This document shows, piece by piece, positions 29,470 to 41,158 of a stretch of DNA of 64,000 bases (position 1 is the stretch's first letter; every line of letters begins with the position of its first letter). A program made the translations under genes and the position numbers. The notes beneath the pieces were generated by a model. The model had not been told where the DNA came from. It saw only the letters and a program-made list of their open reading frames with translations, and did not search any database. Origin of the DNA: Megalopta genalis. Its lineage: Eukaryota; Arthropoda; Insecta; Hymenoptera; Halictidae. Location of the stretch: contig NW_027476109.1 in assembly GCF_051020955.1 (NCBI RefSeq), forward strand, positions 248,001 through 312,000, written 5' to 3'.

Positions 29470-31214
29470 TTTTTTTTTTTTTTTATTTTACGTGGAGGAA
29501 ATCTGCTCGCCAGACACCCCCGCCCCGCCCGGGGGAGCGGGACGAGGGTAGTGTGGGGTTTGACCCACTAAAACCTCCACGGCGACCTGAGGACGCAGGA
29601 CCGATCGCTGGCGATCTAACGGGGGAGCCACGGGAACTCTTGAAGAACACTACCGCGGCTCCCCCTCGCCTGGCCGGCCATCAATATGGTAACTATTGCC
29701 GGCCGCGTCCCGGGGGGAGATATAATCCTCCCCCCTAAAATCCATTTAAATTCGGCGGCGCGAGGGGTCGCACCCCGCACCGCCCCGACACGGCGACCGC
29801 GCGATAGGTGACCAGGGCCCCCGCCCTGATCACAGCGGCCGCCGGGGGGACGACGAGTATATTGGAGGGGGATCACAGTTAGCCCTCGACTCCTTCAGGC
29901 GACTCGTCATCCCCCACTCCCAACAGTGGACGTCCTCCTCTGTTGGCGGGCGGCGGGCAATGAAACCAGCATATTCTGGTACACCCGCCGCCCGCCTACT
30001 CTCAGCTGCCCGGGGTTTCTCGGCGTGGGCGCGCACGCCGTCCCCGGGCACGTCGGGCGGGATCTGTAAGCTCCCGATCCCGCTCGGCAGCCTCCTTCCG
30101 CGACATAACCTCCTCGCAGAAAGAGATTGCTGCCGCCCACTTCCCCGGGCTCTCCAGCATGGCCCCAACTAGGCTGGAGAGTGCGAGGTCGTGACCGACT
30201 TCCCGTTTTAGGACTCGGCGCAGCGCTGAAAAGGCGGGACATTCCTCCAGCGTGTGCTGCGCCGAGTCTTCCTCCGCGCCACAATGGTGGCACACCGTCG
30301 TCGCTTCCCGCCCGATGCGACACAGGTAGACACCGAAGCAGCCATGCCCGGTGAACACCTGCGTCGCTCGGTAGGAGAGCCTGCCATGCCGTCTCTCCCG
30401 CCACGAGGTGAAGTGCGGCAGGAGAGCCCCGGGGACGCGCTCGCCGGCGTGGGAGCAAAGCTCGGCACGCCATCTGGCGAGCGCTAGTCTCCGGGCCTGG
30501 AGCTCGAAGCCCTCGACCGTCTCTCGCTCCGGCGGGGCCCCTCGAGCTCGGCTGGCGATGCTAGTGCGCCTGTAAACATAGGCGCGCACCGCCGCCTGAA
30601 GCTCGAAGGGAAGTTCACCCGCCAGAGCAAGCGCCGCCACGGTAGACGTGGTGCGGTAACCTCTTATGAGGCGGATGGTCATCCGCCTCTGCAGCCGGCG
30701 CAACAACAGCGTGTTGCGCCGGCTGGTCATCACGTACGGCGCCCATATTGGGGCACCGTATAAGGCCATAGACCGCACCACGCCCAGGTATAGGCGGCGC
30801 ACCAAATCTCCCGGTCCCCCGAGGTTGGGCATCAGGCGGCCCAAAGAGGCCGCCGCCTTTTCGACTCGGGGGACGAGACGGTCGAGATGCACATCGAAGC
30901 TCCAGCGGCTGTCGAGGATCAGTCCGAGATATTTCAACTCGGACTTCACCTCGACGCAGGCTTCTCCAACCCGGATCCACGATCTGGCCGGTGGCCGAGA
31001 CCGAGGCCGTCCGTGAAACCAGACAGCCTGGGCCTTCTCCGGGGCTATTTGCAGCCCCAGATCGCGGATCCTCGCGACGACGGCTGCCACCGCAACCTCT
31101 GCTCGTCGGATGGTCCTCTCGAAGGTACTCCCGACGGCGACCACCAACGTGTCGTCCGCGTAGCAGACGAGAGTGGCACCGTCGGGCAGGGAGGCCTTTT
31201 CCAGGACCGCGTTG
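29470..31214 (-). mobile_element. Unit 10: family 1 retrotransposon, 5'-truncated
   Basis: It has a 15-T tail (29470-29484), a 3' UTR (29485-30001) and ORF2 to 31214, where GCGTTG meets the 11-base repeat. It carries the LQIAPEKAQ variant also found in unit 13, so these two derive from a common subfamily in this part. Confidence 0.95.
30002..31214 (-). pseudogene. ORF2 fragment, unit 10
   Basis: It covers about residues 645-1047. It keeps the YADD box, thumb and zinc knuckle but lacks the RT fingers and the endonuclease. The repeat supplies an ATG at 31223-31225 in frame. Confidence 0.9.
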
Positions 31215-31229
31215 AACCTTGACATAACC
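31215..31229. repeat. 11-base repeat remnant, 15 b
   Basis: AACCTTGACATAACC lies between truncated unit 10 and full-length unit 11. Confidence 0.9.
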
Positions 31230-31766
31230 TTTTTTTTTTTTTTTTTTTTTTATTTTACGTGGAGGAAATCTGCTCGCCAGACACCCCCGCCCCGCCCGGG
31301 GGAGCGGGACGAGGATAGTGTGGGGATCGACCCACTAAAACCTCCACGGCGACCTGAGGACGCAGGACCGATCGCTGGCGATTCAACGGGGGAGCCACGG
31401 GAACTCTTGAAGAACACTACCGCGGCTCCCCCTCGCCTGGCCGGCCATCAGGATGGTAACGTTGGCCGGCCGCGTCCCGGGGGGAGATAAATCCTCCCCC
31501 CTAGAATCCATTTAAATTCGGCGGCGCGAGGGGTCGCACCCCGCACCGCCCCGACACGGCGACCGCGTGATAGGTGACCAGGGCCCCCGCCCTGATCACA
31601 GCGGCCGCCGGGGGGACGACGAGTATATTGGAGGAGGATCACAGTCACCATCGCCTCCTTCAGGCGACTCGTCATCCCCCACTCCCAACAGTGGACGTCC
31701 TCCTCTGTTGGCGGGCGGCGGGCAATGAAACCAGCATATTCTGGTACACCCGCCGCCCGCCTACTC

Positions 31767-34700
31767 TCAGCTGCCCGGGGTTTCTCGGCGTGGGCGCGCA
31801 CGCCGTCCCCGGGCACGTCGGGCGGGATCTGTAAGCTCCCGATCCCGCTCGGCAGCCTCCTTCCGCGACATAACCTCCTCGCAGAAAGAGATTGCTGCCG
31901 CCCACTTCCCCGGGCCCTCCAGCATGGCCCCAACTAGGCTGGAGAGTGCGAGGTCGTGGCCGACTTCTCGTTTTAGGACTCGGCGCAGCGCTGAAAAGGC
32001 GGGACATTCCTCCAGCGTGTGCTGCGCCGAGTCTTCTTCCGCGCCACAATGGTGGCACACCGTCGTCGCTTCCCACCCGATGCGACACAGGTAGACACCG
32101 AAGCAGCCATGCCCGGTGAACACCTGCGTCGCTCGGTAGGAGAGCCTGCCATGCCGTCTCTCCCGCCACGAGGTGAAGTGCGGCAGGAGAGCCCCGGGGA
32201 CGCGCTCGCCGGCGTGGGAGCAAAGCTCGGCACGCCATCTGGCGAGCGCTAGTCCCCGGGCCTGGAGCTCGAAGCCCTCGATCGTCTCTCGCTCCGGCGG
32301 GGCCCCTCGAGCACGGCTGGCGATGCTTGTGCGCCCATAAACATAGGCGCGCACCGCCGCCTGAAGCTCGAAGGGAAGTTCTCCCGCCAGAGCAAGCGCC
32401 GCCACGGTAGACGTGGTGCGGTAACCTCTTATGAGGCGGATGGCCATCCGCCTCTGCAGCCGGCGCAACAACAGCGTGTTGCGCCGGCTGGTCATCACGT
32501 ACGGCGCCCATATTGGGGCACCGTATAAGGCCATAGACCGCACCACGCCCAGGTATAGGCGGCGCACCAAATCTCCCGGTCCCCCGAGGTTGGGCAGCAG
32601 GCGGCCCAAAGAGGCCGCCGCCTTTTCGACTCGGGGGACGAGACGGTCGAGATGCGCATCGAAGCTCCAGCGGCTGTCGAGGATCAGTCCGAGATATTTT
32701 AACTCGGACTTCACCTCGACGCAGGCTTCTCCAACCCGGATCCACGATCTGGCCGGTGGCCGAGACCGAGGCCGTCCGTGGAACCAGACAGCCTCGGCCT
32801 TCTCCGGGGCTATTTTCAGCCCCAGATCGCGGATCCTCGCGACGACGGCTGCCACCGCAACCTCTGCTCGTCGGACGGTCCTCTCGAAGGTACTTCCGAC
32901 GGCGACCACCAACGTGTCGTCCGCGTAGCAGACGAGGGTGGCACCGTCGGGCAGGGAGGCCTTTTCCAGGACCGCGTTGTAACCAAGGTCCCACAGGAGC
33001 GGTCCTAAAACGGACCCCTGCGGGACCCCGCGGTCCACTTCCCTCCGTATCATCCCGTGCCGGCCCGGGTATTCAACCCACCTGTCCCGCAGGTAGGCCC
33101 CGATAACCCGCCTCAGATAGGGAGGCACCTGGTGATCGACGAGGGCCTCCCTAATGGCGGACCAGGGCAGGGTGTTGAACGCATTGACGATGTCAATGGA
33201 CACCGCCAAGCACACCCCGCCCCTTGCCACGGCATTGTCCGAGAGGGACTTGAGGCGGTCGATTGCGTCGACCGTCGATCGCCCCTCCCGGAAGCCAAAC
33301 TGGCAGTCCGCCAGATCTGGGCCGTCGCGGGACAGGTGTCTGGAGAGGCGGACAACAATGATCTTCTCGAAGATCTTGCCCGCCTCATCCAGGAGACAAA
33401 TGGGCCGGTACGCGGAGGGAGAATCCCCCGGCCTCCCATCCTTCCTCAAGAGGACCATCCGACTTTCTCTCCATAGGTCGGGGAACGTCCCCGACCTCAG
33501 GAGCCCAGAGTAGAGGCTCCTCAGCCTCTCGCCCAGGACGCTCGCGGCGAGCAACCAGACCCGGCCGGGGATACCGTCCGGCCCCGGGGCGGTATTCTTG
33601 CCCCGGAGCCATTTGACGACCGCGGCCATCTCCTCCGGCGCGACCTCAAGATCCGGGGACCACTCATGTTCCTCTGGCTCAGGGACGGGCCGGGACGCCT
33701 CCCCGCTAACTGGGAATAAAGCGTCCACGACCCGCCCGAGCAGCCCCGGATCCAGGCTCTCCGTCACGGGGGGCGCCCAGGGACGCAATCGTCCCAAAGC
33801 CATCTTGTATGGGCGCCCCCACGGATCTCGGTTCAGAGAGCCGAGGAGATCGCGCCAGGCCTGGTCCTTTGCCCGCCTGATGGCCAGCTGCATGGCGACC
33901 ACCTTCTCCCGATATAGCCCGTACAGCTGGGCAGCCAGCACGTCGTCCGTTCGTCGTCGTCGACGGGCGCGAGCGTACTGGCGTCGCGCGCGAACGCACT
34001 CGGTGCGTAATTCCGCTATCTCGCGCGACCACCAGTACACCGCCTTCCTCGGGAAGACCCTGGCCCGTGGCATGGCGACGTCGCAAACCGACGTCATTGC
34101 GCCCCGGAACCAATGGGCCTCCCCATTCCCGTCGACTGGCCCGGTCGGTGTTGCTGGCCAGGCCACGACGTGGGCTGCCGCCATCAGAGCGTCCTGGTCG
34201 AGGCGCTACAGCGCCCACCGCGGTCGAGGCGAACCTTCATCGGCGGGGCGACGACGGAGTGTCGACGGTGGGGCGGCGGAGAGGTCGAGAACTATGTATC
34301 TGTGGTCAGACAACGTCTCGACCCCTTCCGCCACCCTCCACCCCGTAATACGGCGCGCGGCCGGGGGCGTTGCCCACGAAAGGTCAACGATGGACCCCCC
34401 GTTATGCCGCACGCACGTATGAACCGAGCCCGTATTCAGGAGACGGAGCTCCAGTCCCGCCGCCCAATCAAGCACCTCCTGGCCCCTCGAGTCAGTCCCG
34501 GGGGAACCCCAAGCCGTGGCCTTGGCATTGAAGTCCCCCAGGACCAGCACCGGACGGGGATGGCAGCGGGAGACGCATCTCCCTACCCCGTCCAGATACT
34601 GCTCAAACTCTTCGAGGGACCACCTTGGAGGTGCGTATATCGCCACAACCGCGGTGCCGCCCCAATCAACGGCCACGTATCCCAGGCCGCGCTCGATAAG

Positions 34701-34910
34701 CGAGCACGGCGAGGACCCCGGCCTCCCAGCCCAAATAATCGCGGCGGAGCCAATCGAGTCCCCCATCCAGTGTGGATGTTTGGGGACCCTGTGCGGCTCC
34801 GCCACGACTGCCAACCCGGCACCCCGCTCGGCCAGGCATTGAAACAGGAGATCCTGCGCTCTGGCCGAGCAGTTGAGGTTAACTTGTATTATCGGGCCCG
34901 GGGGCCCCAT
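31767..34910 (-). pseudogene. Family 1 ORF2 with one premature stop (unit 11)
   Basis: The start ATG at 34908-34910 lies in TAATG with the ORF1 stop. The endonuclease is read for 234 codons, then TAG at 34206-34208 replaces lysine 235 of intact copies (AAG to TAG). Downstream, 31767-34205 is open through reverse transcriptase (YADD present) and the zinc knuckle. As written it would make only an endonuclease fragment. The lesion falls just after the SDHRYI motif. Confidence 0.93.
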
Positions 34911-37099
34911 TACACAGCCGTGTCCATCGCCGTCACGGCCGCGGATGCGGTGGTGTCTGGGACTTTAATGGCCCCATCCGCCCCCGCGGGCGCGGCGGTA
35001 GCATCAGGCGATGCTGCCTTTCCGTTGCTGGCCACGGTGGTCGCCGCCTTGGCCATCGTGGTTACCTTCCCTTTTTTATTAAGTCTGGCAGACGGCCTTT
35101 GGCCGCCTACCTTGCCTCGCCTCGCACTGGCAGGACATGCCCGGCTGCCGAGGCGGTGACCAGACGGCTTGCCCGCGCCCGCACAAAGCGGACAATTGGG
35201 CGTGGCCGTACAGGCTGCCACCTTATGGTCCCGACTGCCGCATCTATAGCAGCAGTCGGACCTATCCTCGGCAGAAGTGCACCGCTGACTGGTGTGACCA
35301 ACACCAAGGCAACGGTAACACTGCAGAGGCCGGGCACTCAGGGCCTCCACGGCTGCCTGGGTCCAGCCGACATTTATCCGGCCCGCGACAGCAACCTTGC
35401 GAGCGGCCGCGGCAGGACATCGGAGCCAGAGGGTGCCCAATCCCGAGGGGGAAGACCGAATTTCGCCGGTATTGATGTCCCCTTCGCTGCACCCGCCCAC
35501 GCGGGCAACAGCCGCAACGACCTCCGCCGGCGTGGTCGAATCGACCAGGCCGCGCACCCTAAGGTCAGCTTTTTTGACCGGACGCGCGACCTTTACGCCG
35601 GTGCCTGCCAGTGCTTCCGCCACTTTTGTGGCGAGGACGGTGGCCTTGGCGGCCCCATCGGTGCCAGGGACCTCCAAAATTAACCCCCCAGTCACCGCCC
35701 TTCGCGGCCGCAGCGAGGCGATGCCAATTTCTGCCAGGTCCACCTTGGACCTGGCAGTGGCCATCGCCTGCGCGTAAGTAATGTCCACGCCAGACGGAAC
35801 CGTTATGGTAACCGCTGCTGTGCGTGGCGGTCGAGGAGGCAGGGGTGTCTTCCTGGGGGCCGCCGGGACCACCCGTCCTTTTTTATTCGCGGCCGCAGTG
35901 GCCTTGGCAGCCGCCTTTTTGGCCTTCCGGCCAACCACCTGGGACCACGCCTCCTGGGGTGGTGGCGCGGCGGAGGGTGGGGCCAATTCTGCTCGCGGTC
36001 GAGCGGGCTTCCTTTGGGCCGCTTTAGCCGCCCCAGCTTTCTCACCTTTCTTTTTCTTCTTCGCCCTCCGCCCCACCCTGTCCGAAGACTGTGAGGGGAC
36101 GGACGGCCCAGGGGCCACCGATCGCAGGGCCGAGTCCGTTCGCGGCGCGAGCTCCCTCCTGAATGACGCCAATTTGGCGTCTATCAGGGCGCCTATTTGC
36201 GCCAGAAAATCTGCGGGCGCAGCCGCAGGTGGTGGCGAGGACTTTTCTTGCCCGGAGCGATGGCCATCCCGGGCGCCGACGATCGGCGGCGATACTGAAC
36301 CCTCTCCCGGGCGCCGTGGCGGAGGCATTGCGGCAGCAGCCGTTCTCGCCTCCACCACCTGCCGGAGCCGGGCCACCTCCGCCTGCAGCTCCGTCATTTG
36401 CCCCCTGAGGACGGCATTTTCGGCCTCCAGGACACGCGTGGCGTCGGTAGCTGACCTCACTGCCAGCTCCGACACCCCTACCCTGCCGTTTAAGGCGGCC
36501 ACCCTCAAGGCGCGGGCCAAATTGCCCTTCAGCCCCTTTGACACGCCGGAGATCCTGGCCACCTCATCCAGGCTCTCCAATATAGCGGCCGCGACATCCC
36601 GCGTCGGACGGTTGCGGAAATTTTCCGCGATATCCGTCTCGTCCGGGAGCGGGACGCTCGACCGCGATGGTCTCGGCACGGGGGCACCCGGGTCGAATAT
36701 CGCCGCCACCTCCCTTGCCTCGGCCTCCAACTGCGAGGCCTCGGCCAGCCTAAGTTTGGCCTCTGCAAGGCCAACATATTCGCCGGTCGTCGGCGGCCGT
36801 CCTCTCTTCCTCGCCGACGAAGAGCCCGGGACACTCTGCGATGAGTGGTGGGAGGAGACAGAGAAATCTGACTCCTCCCCGTCATCGCACTCACCAAGGC
36901 CCGCTGCGGTCCTCTTTTTGCCGCGTGTTGCAGAATGCCTTCGCGACACCGGCTCTGTACATCTTTGGAGGCGCACGATAGGCCCGCGCACCTCCACCTC
37001 ACGCTCGTTTCCCCCCTCCCCGGTTGTAATTGAAAAAGAATCCATAATTGGTCCCACGAGTGTGGTCGGAAAGAAGGTCACCCCGGGCAGAGCCGCCAT
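34910..37099 (-). CDS. Family 1 ORF1: gag-like protein (729 aa), unit 11
   Basis: The frame is intact with the full set of domains: coiled coil near 217-253, gag core, three zinc knuckles near 594-655, and the MDTAV end. Differences from unit 4 include the lysine-rich linker and scattered substitutions. It could still act in trans, since only the ORF2 of this copy is broken. Confidence 0.92.
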   Translation of the reverse strand: MAALPGVTFFPTTLVGPIMDSFSITTGEGGNEREVEVRGPIVRLQRCTEPVSRRHSATRGKKRTAAGLGECDDGEESDFSVSSHHSSQSVPGSSSARKRGRPPTTGEYVGLAEAKLRLAEASQLEAEAREVAAIFDPGAPVPRPSRSSVPLPDETDIAENFRNRPTRDVAAAILESLDEVARISGVSKGLKGNLARALRVAALNGRVGVSELAVRSATDATRVLEAENAVLRGQMTELQAEVARLRQVVEARTAAAAMPPPRRPGEGSVSPPIVGARDGHRSGQEKSSPPPAAAPADFLAQIGALIDAKLASFRRELAPRTDSALRSVAPGPSVPSQSSDRVGRRAKKKKKGEKAGAAKAAQRKPARPRAELAPPSAAPPPQEAWSQVVGRKAKKAAAKATAAANKKGRVVPAAPRKTPLPPRPPRTAAVTITVPSGVDITYAQAMATARSKVDLAEIGIASLRPRRAVTGGLILEVPGTDGAAKATVLATKVAEALAGTGVKVARPVKKADLRVRGLVDSTTPAEVVAAVARVGGCSEGDINTGEIRSSPSGLGTLWLRCPAAAARKVAVAGRINVGWTQAAVEALSARPLQCYRCLGVGHTSQRCTSAEDRSDCCYRCGSRDHKVAACTATPNCPLCAGAGKPSGHRLGSRACPASARRGKVGGQRPSARLNKKGKVTTMAKAATTVASNGKAASPDATAAPAGADGAIKVPDTTASAAVTAMDTAV

Positions 37100-37469
37100 A
37101 CCCGGGGAAGGCTAATACACCCGGGGGTCGCCAGGTACCCCGGGGTTGTCCGCTAAAGATTGGTGCACCCACCAACCATACCTGGCGCTTACTCCAGCTA
37201 CACCCTCATCACCGCGCAACACTGCTTGGGGCTAGGGATTTTTTAGAGAGGTTGTCATCCTCGCGGCCCGGCCGGTTAAGGCAAGACCCCCGTTCCTGTA
37301 AAACATGACCACAGGTTTACGGTATGTGTCCGACTTTAGTTGGCCCCTTACCTCAAGCCACTCCGGCATGGTAGAACCTGCCAGGGAATAAATTCCCCGC
37401 CGGCACAGCCTTGAGGATCATTAGGGCACGAAGCCCCCCCACCACGACAAGGTAGCGGACACGGGGGGG
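37100..37469 (-). promoter_or_regulatory. Family 1 5' UTR (unit 11)
   Basis: A 370-b leader of the ACACCCGGGGG subtype, shared with units 12 and 13. It contains no reading frame that I can support. Confidence 0.55.
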
Positions 37470-37484
37470 AACCTTGACATAACC
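37470..37484. repeat. 11-base repeat remnant, 15 b
   Basis: AACCTTGACATAACC lies directly after the G7 (plus strand) end of unit 11. Confidence 0.9.
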
Positions 37485-38014
37485 TTTTTTTTTTTTTTTA
37501 TTTTACGTGGAGGAAATCTGCTCGCCAGACACCCCCGCCCCGCCCGGGGGAGCGGGACGAGGTTAGTGTGGGGTTTGACCCACTAAAACCTCCACGGCGA
37601 CCTGAGGACGCAGGACCGATCGCTGGCGATTCAACGGGGGAGCCACGGGAACTCTTGAAGAACACTACCGCGGCTCCCCCTCGCCTGGCCGGCCATCAAG
37701 GTGGTAACGATGGCCGGCCGCGTCCCGGGGGGAGATAAATCCTCCCCCCTAAAATCCATTTAAATTCGGCGGCGCGAGGGGTCGCAACCCGCACCGCCCC
37801 GACACGGCGACCGCGCGATAGGTGACCAGGGCCCCCGCCCTGATCACAGCGGCCGCCGGGGGGACGACGAGTATATTGGAGGAGGATCACAGTTAACACT
37901 CGCCTCCCTCAGACGACTCGCCATCCCCCACCCCAACAGTGGACGTCATCCTCTGTTGGCGGGCGGCGGGCAATGAAACCAGCGTATTCTGGTACACCCG
38001 CCGCCCGCCTACTC

Positions 38015-41000
38015 TCAGCTGCCCGGGGTTTCTCGGCGTGAGCGCGCACGCCGTCCCCGGGCACGTCGGGCGGGATCTGTAAGCTCCCGATCCCGCTCGG
38101 CAGCCTCCTTCCGCGACATAACCTCCTCGCAGAAAGAGATTGCTGCCGCCCACTTCCCCGGGCCCTCCAGCATGGCCCCAACTAGGCTGGAGAGTGCGAG
38201 GTCGTGGCCGACTTCCCGTTTTAGGACTCGGCGCAGCGCTGAAAAGGCGGGACATTCCTCCAGCGTGTGCTGCGCCGAGTCTTCCTCCGCGCCACAGTGG
38301 TGGCACACCGTCGTCGCTTCCCGCCCGATGCGACACAGGTAGACACCGAAGCAGCCATGCCCGGTGAACACCTGCGTCGCTCGGTAGGAGAGCCTGCCAT
38401 GCCGTCTCTCCCGCCACGAGGTGAAGTGCGGCAGGAGAGCCCCGGGGACGCGCTCGCCGGCGTGGGAGCAAAGCTCGGCACGCCATCTGGCGAGCGCTAG
38501 TCGCCGGGCCTGGAGCTCGAAGCCCTCGACCGTCTCTCGCTCCGGCAGGGCCCCTCGAGCACGGCTGGCGATGCTTGTGCGCCCATAAACATAGGCGCGC
38601 ACCGCCGCCTGAAGCTCGAAGGGAAGTTCTCCCGCCAGAGCAAGCGCCGCCACGGTAGACGTGGTGCGGTAACCTCTTATGAGGCGGATGGCCATCCGCC
38701 TCTGCAGCCGGCGCAACAACAGCGTGTTGCGCCGGCTGGTCATCACGTACGGCGCCCAGATTGGGGCACCGTATAAGGCCATAGACCGCACCACGCCCAG
38801 GTATAGGCGGCGCACCAAATCTCCCGGTCCCCCGAGGTTGGGCAGCAGGCGGCCCAAAGAGGCCGCCGCCTTTTCGACTCGGGGGACGAGACGGTCGAGA
38901 TGCGCATCGAAGCTCCAGCGGCTGTCGAGGATCAGTCCGAGATATTTCAACTGGGACTTCACCTCGACGCAGGCTTCTCCAACCCGGATCCACGATCTGG
39001 CCGGTGGCCGAGACCGAGGCCGTCCGTGGAACCAGACAGCCTCGGCCTTCTCCGGGGCTATTTTCAGCCCCAGATCGCGGATCCTCGCGACGACGGCTGC
39101 CACCGCAACCTCTGCTCGTCGGATGGTCCTCTCGAAGGTACTTCCGACGGCGACCACCAACGTGTCGTCCGCGTAGCAGACGAGGGTGGCACCGTCGGGC
39201 AGGGAGGCCTTTTCCAGGACCGCGTTGTAACCCAGGTCCCACAGGAGCGGTCCTAAAACAGACCCCTGCGGGACCCCGCGGTCCACTTCCCTCCGTATCA
39301 TCCCGTACCGGCCCGGGTACTCGACCCACCTGTCCCGCAGGTAGGCCCCGATCACCCGCCTCAGATAGGGAGGCACCTGGTGATCGACGAGGGCCCCCCT
39401 AATGGCGGACCAGGGCAGGGTGTTGAACGCATTGACGATGTCAATGGACACCGCCAAGCACACCCCGCCCCTTGCCACGGCATTGTCCGAGAGGGACTTG
39501 AGACGGACGATAGCGTCGACCGTCGATCGCCCCTCCTGGAAGCCAAACTGGCAGTCCGCCAGATCTGGGCCGTCGCGGGACAGGTGCCTGGAGAGGCGGG
39601 CAACAATGATCTTCTCGAAGATCTTGCCCGCCTCATCCAGGAGACAAATGGGCCGGTACGCGGAGGGAGAATCCCCCGGCCTCCCTTCCTTCCTCAAGAG
39701 GACCATCCGACTTTCTCTCCATAGGTCGGGGAACGTCCCCGACCTCAGGAGCCCAGAGTAGAGGCTCCTCAGCCTCTCCCCCAGGACGCTCGTGGCGAGC
39801 AACCAGACCCGGCCGGGGATACCGTCCGGCCCCGGGGCGGTATTCTTGCCCCGGAGCCATTTGACGACCCCGGCCATCTCCTCCGGCGCGACCTCAAGAT
39901 CCGGGGACCACTCATGTTCCTCTGGCTCAGGGACGGGCCGGGACGGCCCCTCGCTAACGGGGAATAAAGCGTCCACGACCCGCCCGAGCAGCCCCGGATC
40001 CAGGCTCTCCGTCACGGGGGGCGCCCAGGGACGCAATCGTCCCAATGCCATCTTGTATGGGCGCCCCCACGGATCTCGGTTTATAGAGCCGAGGAGATCG
40101 CGCCTGGCCTGGTCCTTCGCTCGCCTGATGGCCAGCTGCAGGGCGACCACCTTCTCCCGATATCGCCCGTACAGCTGGGCAGCCAGCACGTCGTCCGTAC
40201 GTCGTCGTCGACGGGCGCGAGCGTACTGGCGTCGCGCGCGGACGCACTCGGTGCGTAATTCAGCTATCGCACGCGACCACCAGTACACAGCCTTCCTCGG
40301 GAAGACCCTGGCCCGGGGCATGGCGACGTCGCAAACCGACGTCATTGCGCCCCGGAACCAACGGGCCTCCCCATTCCCGTCGACTGGCCCGGCCGGTGTT
40401 GCTGGCCAGGCCACGACGTGGGCTGCCGCCATCAGAGCGTCCTGGTCGAGGCGCTTCAGCGCCCACCGCGGTTGAGGCGATCCTTCATCAGCGGGGCGAC
40501 GACGGGGTGTCGATGGTGGGGCGGCGGAGAGGCCGAGAATTATGTATCTGTGGTCAGACAACGTCTCGACCCCTTCCGCCACCCTCCACCCCGTAATACG
40601 GCGCGCGGCCGGGGGCGTTGCCCACGAAAGGTCAACGATGGACCCCCCGTTATGCCGCACGCACGTATGGACCGAGCCCGTGTTCAGGAGACGGAGCTCC
40701 AGTCCCGCCGCCCAATCCAGCACCTCCCGGCCCCTCGAGTCAGTCCCGGGGGAACCCCAAGCCGTGGCCTTGGCATTGAAGTCCCCCAGGACCAGCACCG
40801 GACGGGGATGGCAGCGGGAGACGCATCTCCCTACCCCGTCCAGATACTGCTCAAACTCTTCGAGGGACCACCTTGGAGGTGCGTATATCGCCACAACCGC
40901 GGTTCCGCCCCAATCAACGGCCACGTATCCCAGGCCGCGCTCGATAACCGAGCACGGCGGGGACCCCGGCCTCCCAGCCCAAATAATCGCGGCGGAGCCA

Positions 41001-41158
41001 ATCGAGTCCCCCATCCAGTGTGGATGTTTGGGGACCCTGTGCGGCTCCGCCACGACTGCCAACCCGGCACCCCGCTCGGCCAGGCATTGAAACAGGAGAT
41101 CCTGCGCTCTGGCCGAGCAGTTGAGGTTAACTTGTATTATCGGGCCCGGGGGCCCCAT
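38015..41158 (-). CDS. Family 1 ORF2: endonuclease-reverse transcriptase (1047 aa), unit 12
   Basis: The frame is intact from the TAATG start at 41156-41158 to TGA at 38015-38017. All endonuclease residues (N11, E38, D126, N128, D176, H203), RT aspartates (D573, D664, D665) and zinc ligands (C952, C955, H964, C969) are present. Diagnostic features shared with unit 16 are VSEGPSRPVPEP near 401-412 and VKSQLKYL near 733-740. I used this copy for the residue numbering given elsewhere. Confidence 0.95.
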   Translation of the reverse strand: MGPPGPIIQVNLNCSARAQDLLFQCLAERGAGLAVVAEPHRVPKHPHWMGDSIGSAAIIWAGRPGSPPCSVIERGLGYVAVDWGGTAVVAIYAPPRWSLEEFEQYLDGVGRCVSRCHPRPVLVLGDFNAKATAWGSPGTDSRGREVLDWAAGLELRLLNTGSVHTCVRHNGGSIVDLSWATPPAARRITGWRVAEGVETLSDHRYIILGLSAAPPSTPRRRPADEGSPQPRWALKRLDQDALMAAAHVVAWPATPAGPVDGNGEARWFRGAMTSVCDVAMPRARVFPRKAVYWWSRAIAELRTECVRARRQYARARRRRRTDDVLAAQLYGRYREKVVALQLAIRRAKDQARRDLLGSINRDPWGRPYKMALGRLRPWAPPVTESLDPGLLGRVVDALFPVSEGPSRPVPEPEEHEWSPDLEVAPEEMAGVVKWLRGKNTAPGPDGIPGRVWLLATSVLGERLRSLYSGLLRSGTFPDLWRESRMVLLRKEGRPGDSPSAYRPICLLDEAGKIFEKIIVARLSRHLSRDGPDLADCQFGFQEGRSTVDAIVRLKSLSDNAVARGGVCLAVSIDIVNAFNTLPWSAIRGALVDHQVPPYLRRVIGAYLRDRWVEYPGRYGMIRREVDRGVPQGSVLGPLLWDLGYNAVLEKASLPDGATLVCYADDTLVVAVGSTFERTIRRAEVAVAAVVARIRDLGLKIAPEKAEAVWFHGRPRSRPPARSWIRVGEACVEVKSQLKYLGLILDSRWSFDAHLDRLVPRVEKAAASLGRLLPNLGGPGDLVRRLYLGVVRSMALYGAPIWAPYVMTSRRNTLLLRRLQRRMAIRLIRGYRTTSTVAALALAGELPFELQAAVRAYVYGRTSIASRARGALPERETVEGFELQARRLALARWRAELCSHAGERVPGALLPHFTSWRERRHGRLSYRATQVFTGHGCFGVYLCRIGREATTVCHHCGAEEDSAQHTLEECPAFSALRRVLKREVGHDLALSSLVGAMLEGPGKWAAAISFCEEVMSRKEAAERDRELTDPARRARGRRARSRRETPGS

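Larger units (their letters stand above)
31230..37469 (-). mobile_element. Unit 11: family 1 retrotransposon, full length, ORF2 nonsense mutation
   Basis: It has a 22-T tail (31230-31251), 3' UTR (31252-31766), ORF2, ORF1, 5' UTR (37100-37469) and the terminal seven-C run. It is structurally complete, and a single point lesion in ORF2 separates it from an intact copy. Its ORF1 lysine patch (KKKKKGEKAG) is shared with unit 15. Confidence 0.96.
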
